Assembly (NCBI RefSeq): GCF_036492835.1
Contig: NZ_AP025314.1
Span: 4,802,545 to 4,866,544 of the forward strand
Origin: Fulvitalea axinellae
GTDB taxonomy: Bacteria; Bacteroidota; Bacteroidia; Cytophagales; Cyclobacteriaceae
Direction of reading: 5' to 3'
DNA: 64,000 bases
Shown: positions 24,252 through 32,576 of the stretch, piece after piece
How the letters are laid out: every line of letters starts with the position of its first letter
How positions within the stretch are numbered: the first letter of the stretch is position 1
Translations under genes and position numbers: made by a program
The notes under the pieces: generated by a model
What the model was told of the DNA's origin: nothing
Databases searched by the model: none
What the model saw: only the letters and a program-made list of their open reading frames with translations

Positions 24252-25038
24252 GGCTGATTCGCTGTATGACGGTCTGGAAAAAATGTCGACCGAGGCGATT
24301 CTGGAAGGGATAAACAACGAGGATAGGAAAGTGGCCGTGGCTGTGGGAAAATCCATCCCGAGTATAAGTCTTTTGGTAGACAAGATAACGGAAAGAATGA
24401 GCGCCGGAGGGCGTCTTTTTTATATAGGGGCGGGGACCAGCGGTCGCTTGGGCGTGGTTGACGCTTCTGAATGCCCACCCACGTTTGGCGTTCCGCACGA
24501 GCTGGTTGTCGGCGTTATCGCCGGAGGTGACGGAGCTATCCGCAAAGCGGTGGAATTCGCCGAAGACGACGAGGAACAAGCCTGGCGGGATTTGGAAGCG
24601 CAAGGAATATCCGAAAAGGACTGTTTGGTGGGCATCGCAGCTTCCGGGCGCACGCCTTATGTCTTGGGCGGATTGCGCATGGCCAGACAAAAAGGGCTTT
24701 TAACCGGATGCGTCGTTTGTAACGAAGGTTCCGTTGTCGCCAAAGCTTGCGAATATCCGGTGGAAGTTGTAGTAGGACCCGAGTTCGTAACCGGAAGTAC
24801 CCGGATGAAAGCGGGAACGGCCCAGAAAATGACCCTCAATATGCTCACCACATCGGTGATGATCAAATTGGGAAAAGTCCGTGGCAACAAGATGGTGGAC
24901 ATGCAACTGAGCAACCATAAGTTGGTGGACCGGGCCGTGAAAATGGTAATGGCCGAGGCCTCGGTGAACGAGTCGGAAGCCAAACGACTTTTAGACAAGT
25001 ATGGATCGGTAAGATCAGCTGTTGACAACAAGGAATAA
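24238..25038 (+). CDS. murQ: N-acetylmuramic acid 6-phosphate etherase
   Basis: MurQ cleaves the lactyl ether of MurNAc-6-phosphate to give GlcNAc-6-phosphate and D-lactate. The SIS-domain protein has the full signature FYIGAGTSGRLGVVDASECPPTFG with the catalytic glutamate, then IAGGDGAIRKAVEFAEDD, and GPEFVTGSTRMKAGTAQKM. At 266 aa it is about 30 residues shorter than the E. coli enzyme, mainly at the C-terminus, and appears complete. It starts inside the last codons of murK (overlap ATGAGCACGACTGA), implying coupled translation. Confidence 0.95.
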   Translation: MSTTEADSLYDGLEKMSTEAILEGINNEDRKVAVAVGKSIPSISLLVDKITERMSAGGRLFYIGAGTSGRLGVVDASECPPTFGVPHELVVGVIAGGDGAIRKAVEFAEDDEEQAWRDLEAQGISEKDCLVGIAASGRTPYVLGGLRMARQKGLLTGCVVCNEGSVVAKACEYPVEVVVGPEFVTGSTRMKAGTAQKMTLNMLTTSVMIKLGKVRGNKMVDMQLSNHKLVDRAVKMVMAEASVNESEAKRLLDKYGSVRSAVDNKE

Positions 25039-25065
25039 CTTTTAGAGCATTATACTTCAACATAT

Positions 25066-25112
25066 AAAAGCCTCCGCAATAAAAGAATCTGACTTTACTG
25101 CGGAGGCTTTTT
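25066..25112 (+). terminator. Terminator of the murK-murQ operon
   Basis: AAAAGCCTCCGCA pairs perfectly with TGCGGAGGCTTTT, followed by TT; it lies 27 bp after the murQ stop. Confidence 0.9.
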
Positions 25113-25235
25113 CTGTTAAAATTTTTCAGTTGATTTGCCCTAACCATTAACGGGCGTGATTGTTGGCATTTTCTTTGAATTCCAAAAGTGTCCTCCTATA
25201 GGAGGCAGGAGTATCAACCCCAACAACCAAACCCA

Positions 25236-25565
25236 ATGTTAACGAATATCACCAACCAAAACACCAGAACAGCCGGCACGAAAAAGAAACTGCTGTCCAT
25301 CGGATTAATTTTTATCCTGATTGGTGTGTTGAGTTCTAAACCCCTAGCTCAAATTAAAGTTAAGGAAGCCGGTCCGAGCAACGTTTCAAGTTTTGGCGCT
25401 CCCGTTACACCGCCTTCAGGGGAAGGCGGAGACGGAACACCCGAAGAAGAAGGTGGGCCTGAGGTACCTATTGGCAACAAAGCACACCTGCTCTTACTCT
25501 CGGGCGTAATCTTAGCGTGGCGTTTCCTTTTGAAGAAAGAAGAACAACGGCTTCAAACAGAATAA
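25236..25565 (+). CDS. Small exported protein with a C-terminal sorting-signal-like tail
   Basis: From the ATG at 25236 (MLTNITNQNT, 109 aa) the product has a signal-like helix (KKLLSIGLIFILIGVLSSKPLAQ), a short Gly/Glu/Pro-rich middle (SGEGGDGTPEEEGGPE), then PEVPIGN, a hydrophobic helix (HLLLLSGVILAWRFLL) and a basic tail (KKEEQRLQTE). The order short motif-helix-basic end resembles PEP-CTERM or the PID-CTERM type sorting signals of Bacteroidota. No sorting enzyme is nearby. An open frame to 25188 exists but gives an unlikely N-terminus. The function is unknown; it may be a cell-surface anchored or processed peptide. Confidence 0.6.
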   Translation: MLTNITNQNTRTAGTKKKLLSIGLIFILIGVLSSKPLAQIKVKEAGPSNVSSFGAPVTPPSGEGGDGTPEEEGGPEVPIGNKAHLLLLSGVILAWRFLLKKEEQRLQTE

Positions 25566-25581
25566 AGAACCGAACGAATGC

Positions 25582-26970
25582 CTACATTTTCACATAGTCG
25601 GGATTCGGCAAGGGCATATTCGCTTCGGAACGGCGTAACCAGCGCTTCAGCTTCTTTTTCATGGCTTCGGTTTTCTTCGGATATTTTGCCGCAAGATCAG
25701 TGGTTTCGGCCAAATCATCCTTTAGGTTAAAAAGCCTAATTTTTTCCGTTTCATAATTCCAGATCAACTTCCAATCACCTTCCCTCATGGCTCCACCCAT
25801 CGAGTTGTCCGTTTCTTTTCTATGATGTGGAAAATGCCAAAAGATAGCCCTGTCCGTTTCTTCCGAATTCTTTACCAGCACTTTACGAATACTTTTTCCT
25901 TCCAAAAAGGAATACTTCCTTGATCCGATATCCGCGATATCCAGAATTGTAGGATAAAAATCCGGGCTTGTCACCAATGATCCATTTCTGGTATTCGGGG
26001 CCGTTTTACCAGGCCATTTCACAATCAAAGGCACTCTTACTCCACCTTCCCAAAGCGATCCTTTTGCGCCACGCAAAGGCTTGTTTGCACCCATGCCTCC
26101 GTTGTCGGAGTAAAAGATCACCAGGGTATTTTCTTCAAGTCCGCTCGCTTTTAGGGTTCGCAACACTTTCCCGACGTTCTGGTCCAACTTATCGATCATT
26201 GACAAATACCGATCGCCACCGTTCTTTTTTACCGTGGAATCCGGAGCCTGAAGCGGTGTGTGTATGGTGTACGTGGAAAGGTAAAGGAAAAACGGATTGT
26301 CCTTATTCTTTTTGATAAACTTACAAGCCTCGTCGCCAAGCCTGTCCGTAAGATATTCGCCGTCTGGGCCGTCTTTCAGAGTGGCGTTTCTGTAAGGTGA
26401 AAAATAGCTTTTCGGCTGGCCATATGCGCATCCGCCGATGTTGGTTCCGAAACCGTACCTGTCCGGGTGTAGGTTGGCGTCCACCACGCCCGCCTTTGTC
26501 TTTACGGAACCTTCGCCCGCCAAGTGCCATTTCCCGATAAAAGCGGTCTCGTATCCGTTGTCTGACAATGCCTGAGCCAAGGTTACAGAACCCTCGGGAA
26601 GCCTGTCAACGAATTCGGCTTCCATCAGTTTGTGTCCCTTGTTCATCCGCTTCAGGTATTTTTCCATCCCCATTCCTGGAATGTGGCAAGTCAAGCGCAA
26701 ACTGGCCGGATATTTTCCAGTGAGCAAACTGGCGCGGGTCGGCGAACAAACAGGACAAGAGGCGTAAGCGTCCGTAAAGACCATACCTTCGGAAGCCAGC
26801 GCGTCGATATTCGGAGTGCGGAGTTTCGGATTTTGGCTCATGTAACCGACATCGTCGTAACCAAGATCGTCGGCGAGGATAAAGACGATATTCGGTTTAC
26901 GTTTTTCTCCGGCGGAAAAAGCAGTGTTGGCCAAGAGCAAGGCCAGCAAAGACAGGATACTCTTTTTCAT
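25582..26970 (-). CDS. Secreted formylglycine-dependent sulfatase
   Basis: After a signal peptide (MKKSILSLLALLLANTAFSA) comes a type I sulfatase. The calcium site is FILADDLGYDDVG. The formylglycine motif is CSPTRASLLTGKYP, in which the cysteine is oxidised by a formylglycine-generating enzyme not present in this window. FYSDNGGMGANKPLRGAKG contains the other metal and substrate residues. The 462-aa length is typical of S1-family enzymes that desulfate marine polysaccharides. The SPTRA form suggests the arylsulfatase A-like branch. The neighbouring genes (amidoligase-like, GH-D hydrolase) are not an obvious single PUL. Confidence 0.93.
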   Translation of the reverse strand: MKKSILSLLALLLANTAFSAGEKRKPNIVFILADDLGYDDVGYMSQNPKLRTPNIDALASEGMVFTDAYASCPVCSPTRASLLTGKYPASLRLTCHIPGMGMEKYLKRMNKGHKLMEAEFVDRLPEGSVTLAQALSDNGYETAFIGKWHLAGEGSVKTKAGVVDANLHPDRYGFGTNIGGCAYGQPKSYFSPYRNATLKDGPDGEYLTDRLGDEACKFIKKNKDNPFFLYLSTYTIHTPLQAPDSTVKKNGGDRYLSMIDKLDQNVGKVLRTLKASGLEENTLVIFYSDNGGMGANKPLRGAKGSLWEGGVRVPLIVKWPGKTAPNTRNGSLVTSPDFYPTILDIADIGSRKYSFLEGKSIRKVLVKNSEETDRAIFWHFPHHRKETDNSMGGAMREGDWKLIWNYETEKIRLFNLKDDLAETTDLAAKYPKKTEAMKKKLKRWLRRSEANMPLPNPDYVKM

Positions 26971-27174
26971 AAAAAAGCGAGTTTAGATTCTGCCCGAAAA
27001 ATTCGAGAAAATCCGCCCCGACACACGGGGAATTTTGCTCAAGAGCCTGTTGAAATGTTGCCGTGGACGTTTTTCTACTGAGAAAAGACAAAAGTGCGGG
27101 GTGATTTTGCGAAAAATGGAAAAAGCCCCCTTCGCTTCTATCGTTTCGCTTTGAACTTATTCAAAAATCGAAAT

Positions 27175-28473
27175 TTACAGATCCAGATTATTTCGTCTGT
27201 TTAACTGCCAAATCATCAGAAAAACATCTTCGGCGATTCTTGGCAATTCCTCAATATCTTCGGAAAACTGAAGCCGCCGCAACTCCAAAATCGGGGCGGG
27301 AGATTTATCAAAACCGATTTGGTCCATGGAGTTATCCCAACTCCCTATAGTATCGAGTTGCTCTTTTTGCTCTTCCGGGCCCGGATAGTGTCTTCTGGTC
27401 AGCAAATCCACTCCTTGCGTGATTTCTCGTATCCAAGTGGCCCTGTCAAGGCAGTCCAAATCCCGGACTTTGGCTTTTTGCTGGCCCCGCCGTATTCCTT
27501 TTGCAAAAACAGGGAGCGAAAAATCTAAAGGCCCTCCCGAATCCACCCCGAACTCGACCCTTTTAAATATTTCCAGAAAATGCAGGCCCGATGAAGCGGA
27601 AAAAAAAGAACGCTCCGAGGCGGACAAAAGCGCGTACATTCCGGCGAAATCGGTCCGGGCCATCACCGGAAAATAACTCTTGGGGTAGGACAGATAATTG
27701 ATAACCGGACATTCCAAGTAATTGATAATATAGGCCACAAGCCCTCTCAGGGCGCTACTCGGAATCCAATTCTCGGGCAAACCCGGATAATCTTCCCCAA
27801 ACTTTTCCAAAGCCATATTAGCCCTGGCCGGCGCCGATTTCATCGAGTCCATTTCCGCCCTAGCGGGTATCGTATTGACGCTTTGTATTCTGGTCAGCCG
27901 TTTGGCCGAAGGACCAACGGCGGGACGTGTTCCCGAACGCCGAAGAAGCTCCGGAATATTTTCCAGACGCACGCCGGCATTTGCTTGGGGGTGAAAATCA
28001 GGCGTCTTCACAGCGTCGAAGATAGTGCTCGGGCTACGCAAATCGCCGAAGTTCTCGATTTTGATGCCCGGCACTAGCATTTGCGGGTTCGCTTGGGCTT
28101 GGGAATGTAATAGCCTTACCAGTTCCTGAATTTTGGCGAAAGCCTTTTTCAGACGTTTATGCCCATCGGGCGTTTCGGGAAAAGGTTCGGTTACAAATTC
28201 GGGCACCGATTCAGTCGTCGGTCTGTCGGCTGTCAGGTTAAAATCGTCGGCTTCCAAGAGTAAATCCTTGGCGCTGTGCGGATCTCGGTAAAAATCATTG
28301 TGACGAAGCAGGCACTCCCCGTAAAAATGGGGGAGCGAAGGTTTCCAAGTCCGCCAGTTTTTCACTTCCACCTCAAAGCCTACGGCGCGTTGCACCACGC
28401 CCTTTCCGCTTTTCGAAGAGGAATTGTACGGGGATTTTCCCGCCAGTTTCCGGTTGTGGCTAAATGAAAACAC
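27175..28473 (-). CDS. Amidoligase-like protein of unknown role
   Basis: The 432-aa product opens with a polar, Ser/Lys-rich stretch (1-25), then VVQRAVGFEVEVKNW, then about residues 71-98 LLEADDFNLT...TESVPEFVTEPFPET. The order GFEVEV plus E.D.....S.PEFVTEPF resembles the start of COOH-NH2 ligase (amidoligase/GCS-like) domains, in which the two acidic strands bind metal and ATP. I infer such a fold without certainty. Charged arginine-rich helices follow (MDSMKSAPARANMALEKFG) and a conserved-looking tail. No signal peptide is present. The start is GTG at 28473, preceded by GGAAGG; no closer ATG exists. VQRx tags after a disordered head also occur in cargo proteins of contractile injection systems. 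Confidence 0.6.
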   Translation of the reverse strand: MFSFSHNRKLAGKSPYNSSSKSGKGVVQRAVGFEVEVKNWRTWKPSLPHFYGECLLRHNDFYRDPHSAKDLLLEADDFNLTADRPTTESVPEFVTEPFPETPDGHKRLKKAFAKIQELVRLLHSQAQANPQMLVPGIKIENFGDLRSPSTIFDAVKTPDFHPQANAGVRLENIPELLRRSGTRPAVGPSAKRLTRIQSVNTIPARAEMDSMKSAPARANMALEKFGEDYPGLPENWIPSSALRGLVAYIINYLECPVINYLSYPKSYFPVMARTDFAGMYALLSASERSFFSASSGLHFLEIFKRVEFGVDSGGPLDFSLPVFAKGIRRGQQKAKVRDLDCLDRATWIREITQGVDLLTRRHYPGPEEQKEQLDTIGSWDNSMDQIGFDKSPAPILELRRLQFSEDIEELPRIAEDVFLMIWQLNRRNNLDL

Positions 28474-28537
28474 AATCCTTCCAAAACCTACGCAGAGTCA
28501 CTTTGGTTCCCGGGCCAAATGTAAGTTCCAAAAAGAA

Positions 28538-28565
28538 AGACGGCGCACCCGAAAGCACGCCGTCT
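28538..28565 (-). terminator. Terminator of the GH-D-like hydrolase gene
   Basis: AGACGGCG pairs with CGCCGTCT; the minus strand continues TTTCTTTTT. It lies about 40 bp after the stop of the gene that ends at 28605. Confidence 0.85.
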
Positions 28566-28604
28566 GAATTAAGAGAGACTACGTTTAGCAGTATTGTCCG
28601 CCGA

Positions 28605-30746
28605 TTATACCGGCTCTGACATACTCTTTATTTTGCTCCAGTCTTTTTTCTTATGACTGAAATTCAAGATTCTGATTTCTTTTGGCTGAAGCTCCAACGT
28701 AAACGACTCGCCCAATTTGTAGGCTTCTTTCAGGTCGCGGGTATCGCCCGAAATCGGCGACGAAAGCATATACGCCTTGTTTCCCTGCCTTACACCGTTC
28801 TTGCGGTTCAGCGTAAAGGTGTATTTCTTCACTTTGTCCGAAGGGTTGTGCAAGCTTACGAAGCCTTGTTCCGCATTCCATCCAGTGTATCCGTAAACGT
28901 CTTTGCCTTTAGGATTTCCGCCGTGCATTTTCACATATTTAAACGCCGGGAAAACATCGTATGACCAATGCAGGCCTTCGGCCAATACTGTCCAGTCCTG
29001 ATCGCTGAGGTTTTGTGTCTTAAGATAAAGCTCCACAAAGCCGGTTCCGCGCGAAAGGTTCATGTACAGATAGCGACGGAAAGTGTCGGCGCTTTCTCCG
29101 GTTTTTGTCTTTTTAGGCTCGTGGTTGAACAGGGCACTCATCGGGAACTTAGCGTTCTCCCTTTCCCAGATATCATAATAAACGCCGTCACGGTAAACCA
29201 ATTCGCCCGTACGGTCGCTTCCGCCGGCGGCGTCGCCTGCGTTGATCATCCAGACTACGTCAGTGTGCATCATCCACCATGGGCTGAGGTAGGCGCCGTT
29301 TGTGATGGCGTTGAACACGCGCGGATTGATCTCGTGCTGCTTTTGGAGGATTTCGATCAAACGCTCCGTTCCGGCCACCATGTAGTAGGTTTTCAGCTCG
29401 TCATATTTCGAATCGTTCAGTCTAGGGTCGTTGGCTTTCCAATCCGAAATGCCCAATTGCGGCATGGCTGGCGCTCCGCGTCCATTCAACTCAAAATCTC
29501 GGATATAAAGATGTCCGAAAGTACCGTCGAACTTGAAGTAGCTTACGCCTTGTTTAGTCAATTCCAAGATACGCTCTTCGAGCATTTTCATATATTTTGG
29601 CCCAGCCAAAGACATCGACAAGTTCAATGATTCGAAGCCTTGTTCGCCAAGTTTTTTAACCATTGGTCTGGCACCGAAGAAACAACCCGGACTCAACCAC
29701 AAGCCGAGCTGTGAGTTCAGCGAATCCATCAGCTTATGCGAGTCTTTAAAGTCGGGTGAGAATTTCTCGTTGATCGACCATACTTTAGTGATCTTGTTTT
29801 TCTTCCAATCCGGCTTTCTGCTTCGCGAACCTTGCCAGCCGTCGTCAATCACATAAGCGCTCAACGGCTTGCAGTTACGCTTCGTCACCAATTCGTGGTG
29901 TACTTTGTCGGCGCTCTTCTTGAAGTTGTCCTTGCTCACGCCACCGCCGAAGTCGAACCAAGAGTTGTACTGCACCTGCAAGCGCAACGGACGGATACGG
30001 ATACCGTCGATATATTCGTAAAAGCAATCGTCGATAAAATCACGGTCGTCGGCTACGCCCACAATGGCTTTGTAAGTGCTGTACGTTTTGCCGGGCTCAA
30101 GCTCGCGTCCCCACAGATAGCCCAAAGACATTTTCTGCTCGTTGACGGTATTGGTGGCCGCCGGGAATTCCACGCCCCAAAACGTAGCCGACTCCAAAGT
30201 GTAGAGCGGTTGGCCCAAATTCGGGCGCCAGCCCAAACCGTCCTTGCTTTTCGAGGTCATCTCGTTACGCTTATAAGGCTGGAAAGCGTCTTCCAAAGCG
30301 ATAGATTCCACATCGATCCGCTCAAGCGTGACGGGCTTGCTCGCCTCGATATCCAGATGCTTTCTCATTACCTTATCCCCTTCGTCAAGCTCGTAACGTA
30401 CGGTGACTTTCAGGCCGTGTTCCTTATTTTCCAACTTCACGGCCAGCTTGTTGTCAGACTGGTCAGCCGATACAAAAGCGAAATCCTTGGCCGTAAGAAT
30501 AAAGTCCGTTCCCGTTTTGTCCGTTCCCTGCGACAGTCTCAACGCGAACTCGTCGCTCGCGCTGGGCTCCAGCTTCGCGTTTCCGTTCAGCTTGTTCACC
30601 AAACCCGTAGTGGCCAACACACCGTCCTTTACGGTAATGGTACGACTCAAAAAATCGTTCTCCAGCTTATAGCTCGCGTTCCCTCCGCATGACATCATAC
30701 ACAAGGGGAGGAGGAGCGCCCCTATGGCCATCAAAAACTTTCTCAT
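28605..30746 (-). CDS. Lipoprotein glycoside hydrolase of clan GH-D (GH36/GH27-like)
   Basis: The start is taken at the ATG at 30746 (MRKFLMAIGALLLPLCMMSC), a lipoprotein signal with acylated Cys20. The N-terminal beta-rich domain (about 30-260) precedes a TIM barrel with YVIDDGWQG, GLWLSPGCFFGARP, SYFKFDGTFGH (probable nucleophile D) and AITNGAYLSPWWMMHTDVVW. A small beta-sandwich ends the protein. These are hallmarks of alpha-galactosidase-type enzymes, although the exact sugar cannot be read. Its paralogue at 58886 shares the LSPWW segment. It is transcribed away from the LamG-TM-AraC gene across a 160-bp shared regulatory region, so that regulator probably controls it. Confidence 0.85.
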   Translation of the reverse strand: MRKFLMAIGALLLPLCMMSCGGNASYKLENDFLSRTITVKDGVLATTGLVNKLNGNAKLEPSASDEFALRLSQGTDKTGTDFILTAKDFAFVSADQSDNKLAVKLENKEHGLKVTVRYELDEGDKVMRKHLDIEASKPVTLERIDVESIALEDAFQPYKRNEMTSKSKDGLGWRPNLGQPLYTLESATFWGVEFPAATNTVNEQKMSLGYLWGRELEPGKTYSTYKAIVGVADDRDFIDDCFYEYIDGIRIRPLRLQVQYNSWFDFGGGVSKDNFKKSADKVHHELVTKRNCKPLSAYVIDDGWQGSRSRKPDWKKNKITKVWSINEKFSPDFKDSHKLMDSLNSQLGLWLSPGCFFGARPMVKKLGEQGFESLNLSMSLAGPKYMKMLEERILELTKQGVSYFKFDGTFGHLYIRDFELNGRGAPAMPQLGISDWKANDPRLNDSKYDELKTYYMVAGTERLIEILQKQHEINPRVFNAITNGAYLSPWWMMHTDVVWMINAGDAAGGSDRTGELVYRDGVYYDIWERENAKFPMSALFNHEPKKTKTGESADTFRRYLYMNLSRGTGFVELYLKTQNLSDQDWTVLAEGLHWSYDVFPAFKYVKMHGGNPKGKDVYGYTGWNAEQGFVSLHNPSDKVKKYTFTLNRKNGVRQGNKAYMLSSPISGDTRDLKEAYKLGESFTLELQPKEIRILNFSHKKKDWSKIKSMSEPV

Positions 30747-30905
30747 CTCAAAAAACTTAATGAACACCTAATTTCACCAGAGCCTGAAGCCCTTAGCCTT
30801 ACCCAAAGGTGCGGTCCTTGCTCCGGAAAGCGGTTCACATATCATTTTTTCGATGTTCTCATATGCACAACTCATTGATTATGGGTATCTTAGAATCACG
30901 TTTCG

Positions 30906-32576
30906 ATGAGAATTTCAGTCAAAAATATCGTTTTCGCTCTGATGGCAATCCTGCTCTCTCTTGGCTTTTCGGCCAAAGGGCAACGGGTAAAACCCGTCTA
31001 CGCCAACGATACGACTCTGGTTTTCAACGGAAACGAACGGCTTCGCCTAGGCTCGTTCGAGGCCGGCAACAATGACGATTTCAGCCTTTCGCTCTGGATA
31101 AAACCCGAGGAGCTGGACGGCAAATTCTCTCCCATTATCGGATTCGACTCCGCTTATTATCTGCAGATAAATCCGAAAAGGGGGCTCCACCTGAACCTGT
31201 TTCTGAAAGGCGACCTTTTCGCCGACAGCGCCTTTGTGGCCCAAGGCGCTTGGCAACATGTGGCCCTTACCAAAAAAGGGCGGACTTTTTCGCTTTACAA
31301 AGACGGCGAACTTGACCTCCGCTATCTTTTCAAGCATAAAGAGCTAAAGGCAAACCCAGAAAAACTGCTGGTTGGGAGCAATTGCTATGACCAATACTTT
31401 ACGGGAGCTATACGAACAGTGAATTACTTTGACGAAGCTCTGGATCACCAATCTGTCAAAGAACTTTTCCGCCGACAATCACCCGCTTTGGACCTTTCCG
31501 AAGGGCTTATTTTCTCTTCGTCCTTAAGCCGTCCGTCTTTTCTAAAACGCCTCTTCGCCGAGAGCAAACTCGATTTCCAAAACGTTTCCTGGACTTCCGA
31601 CAGCGTCAAAGATGAATCCGCCTTGTTTGACGGCAAAAGCGCTTTCGCGCAAGGTCCGCTTTTGCATATCGATCATCAATTTACCGTCAGCGCTTGGTTC
31701 AAACCGCTAGTTACGGGCAGTTACGGTGGTTTGATCGGCTTGGAGAATATTTTCTCCCTAAAACAAAACAGCCGGAATATCTATTTGACTTTACCCAAAA
31801 CCAAAGATCTCTCGGTTAAGGAGGCGCAGTTTCGCACAAACGAGTGGCAACACATCGCCATCAGTTTTGAATCGAACAAAAAGGCGGAGTTTTATATTGA
31901 CGGAAAACACGTCGGTACACATGACTTGAAAGGCATGACCGTGATTCCGGGCGAAGCGAAAATCACTTTCGGTAAAAACCTTTGGAAAGAATACTTCCAA
32001 GGACATATCTCTGACGTGGCTATCTGGAACCGTATTTTGTCGGAATCCGAAATCCGGAAGGTTCACATGGAGGGCATACCCGAATTACATACGAAAACCA
32101 AATGGAAAGCGCTACCCATAATCTTGCTCTCGCTTCTGCTATTGGGGATTGTTGTTTTTATTTTTTCAAAAAAGAAAAACCAAGCGGAAAATACACAAAG
32201 CGAAATCAATCAGGAAAACGAGGATCCAAAGGAAAGAATCCAGCGACAGGCCTTGGCCCTGATTAGGGAGCATATCGAAAAGGAACTTGATAATCCGGAT
32301 CTGAAAGTGGCGTCATTGGCCCGAGGTGTCGGGATGAGCAAAAGCAAGATGTTCAATATCATTAAAGAACAGACGGGGATGGCTTCCAGCGCTTATTTGC
32401 GGTCGGTAAGGTTGGAGAAAGCGGCCGAAATGCTTCTCCATACCGATGCCCAAGTAGGGGATATTATGGACAGAACGGGCTTCAGTTCCAGGTCTTATTT
32501 TTCAAAATGCTTTCAAGAACGCTATCAATGCAAACCCTCGGCGTACAGAAAAGCTAACCTAGAGGTCCCAAGATAA
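30906..32576 (+). CDS. Membrane-spanning one-component regulator: two LamG-like domains, TM helix, AraC-type HTH
   Basis: The 556-residue product has a signal/anchor (about 8-26, VFALMAILLSLGFSAKG). Two concanavalin-like (LamG/laminin G-type) sandwiches follow, at about 35-200 (FSLSLWIKPEELDG, GAWQHVALTKKG) and 235-390 (FTVSAWFKPLVTG, NEWQHIAISFES). A clear membrane helix near 405-425 (ALPIILLSLLLLGIVVFIF) precedes a cytoplasmic AraC double helix-turn-helix (about 445-550, VASLARGVGMSKSKMFNII and GFSSRSYFSKCFQERY). LamG sandwiches often bind carbohydrate, so a periplasmic sugar could switch the cytoplasmic DNA-binding domain directly. It diverges from a GH-D hydrolase gene, the likely target. 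Confidence 0.85.
   Translation: MRISVKNIVFALMAILLSLGFSAKGQRVKPVYANDTTLVFNGNERLRLGSFEAGNNDDFSLSLWIKPEELDGKFSPIIGFDSAYYLQINPKRGLHLNLFLKGDLFADSAFVAQGAWQHVALTKKGRTFSLYKDGELDLRYLFKHKELKANPEKLLVGSNCYDQYFTGAIRTVNYFDEALDHQSVKELFRRQSPALDLSEGLIFSSSLSRPSFLKRLFAESKLDFQNVSWTSDSVKDESALFDGKSAFAQGPLLHIDHQFTVSAWFKPLVTGSYGGLIGLENIFSLKQNSRNIYLTLPKTKDLSVKEAQFRTNEWQHIAISFESNKKAEFYIDGKHVGTHDLKGMTVIPGEAKITFGKNLWKEYFQGHISDVAIWNRILSESEIRKVHMEGIPELHTKTKWKALPIILLSLLLLGIVVFIFSKKKNQAENTQSEINQENEDPKERIQRQALALIREHIEKELDNPDLKVASLARGVGMSKSKMFNIIKEQTGMASSAYLRSVRLEKAAEMLLHTDAQVGDIMDRTGFSSRSYFSKCFQERYQCKPSAYRKANLEVPR

Noticed and set aside
29832..30692. A 286-codon open frame opposite the GH-D hydrolase
   Set aside because: Antisense shadow without motifs; no ribosome-binding or promoter context.
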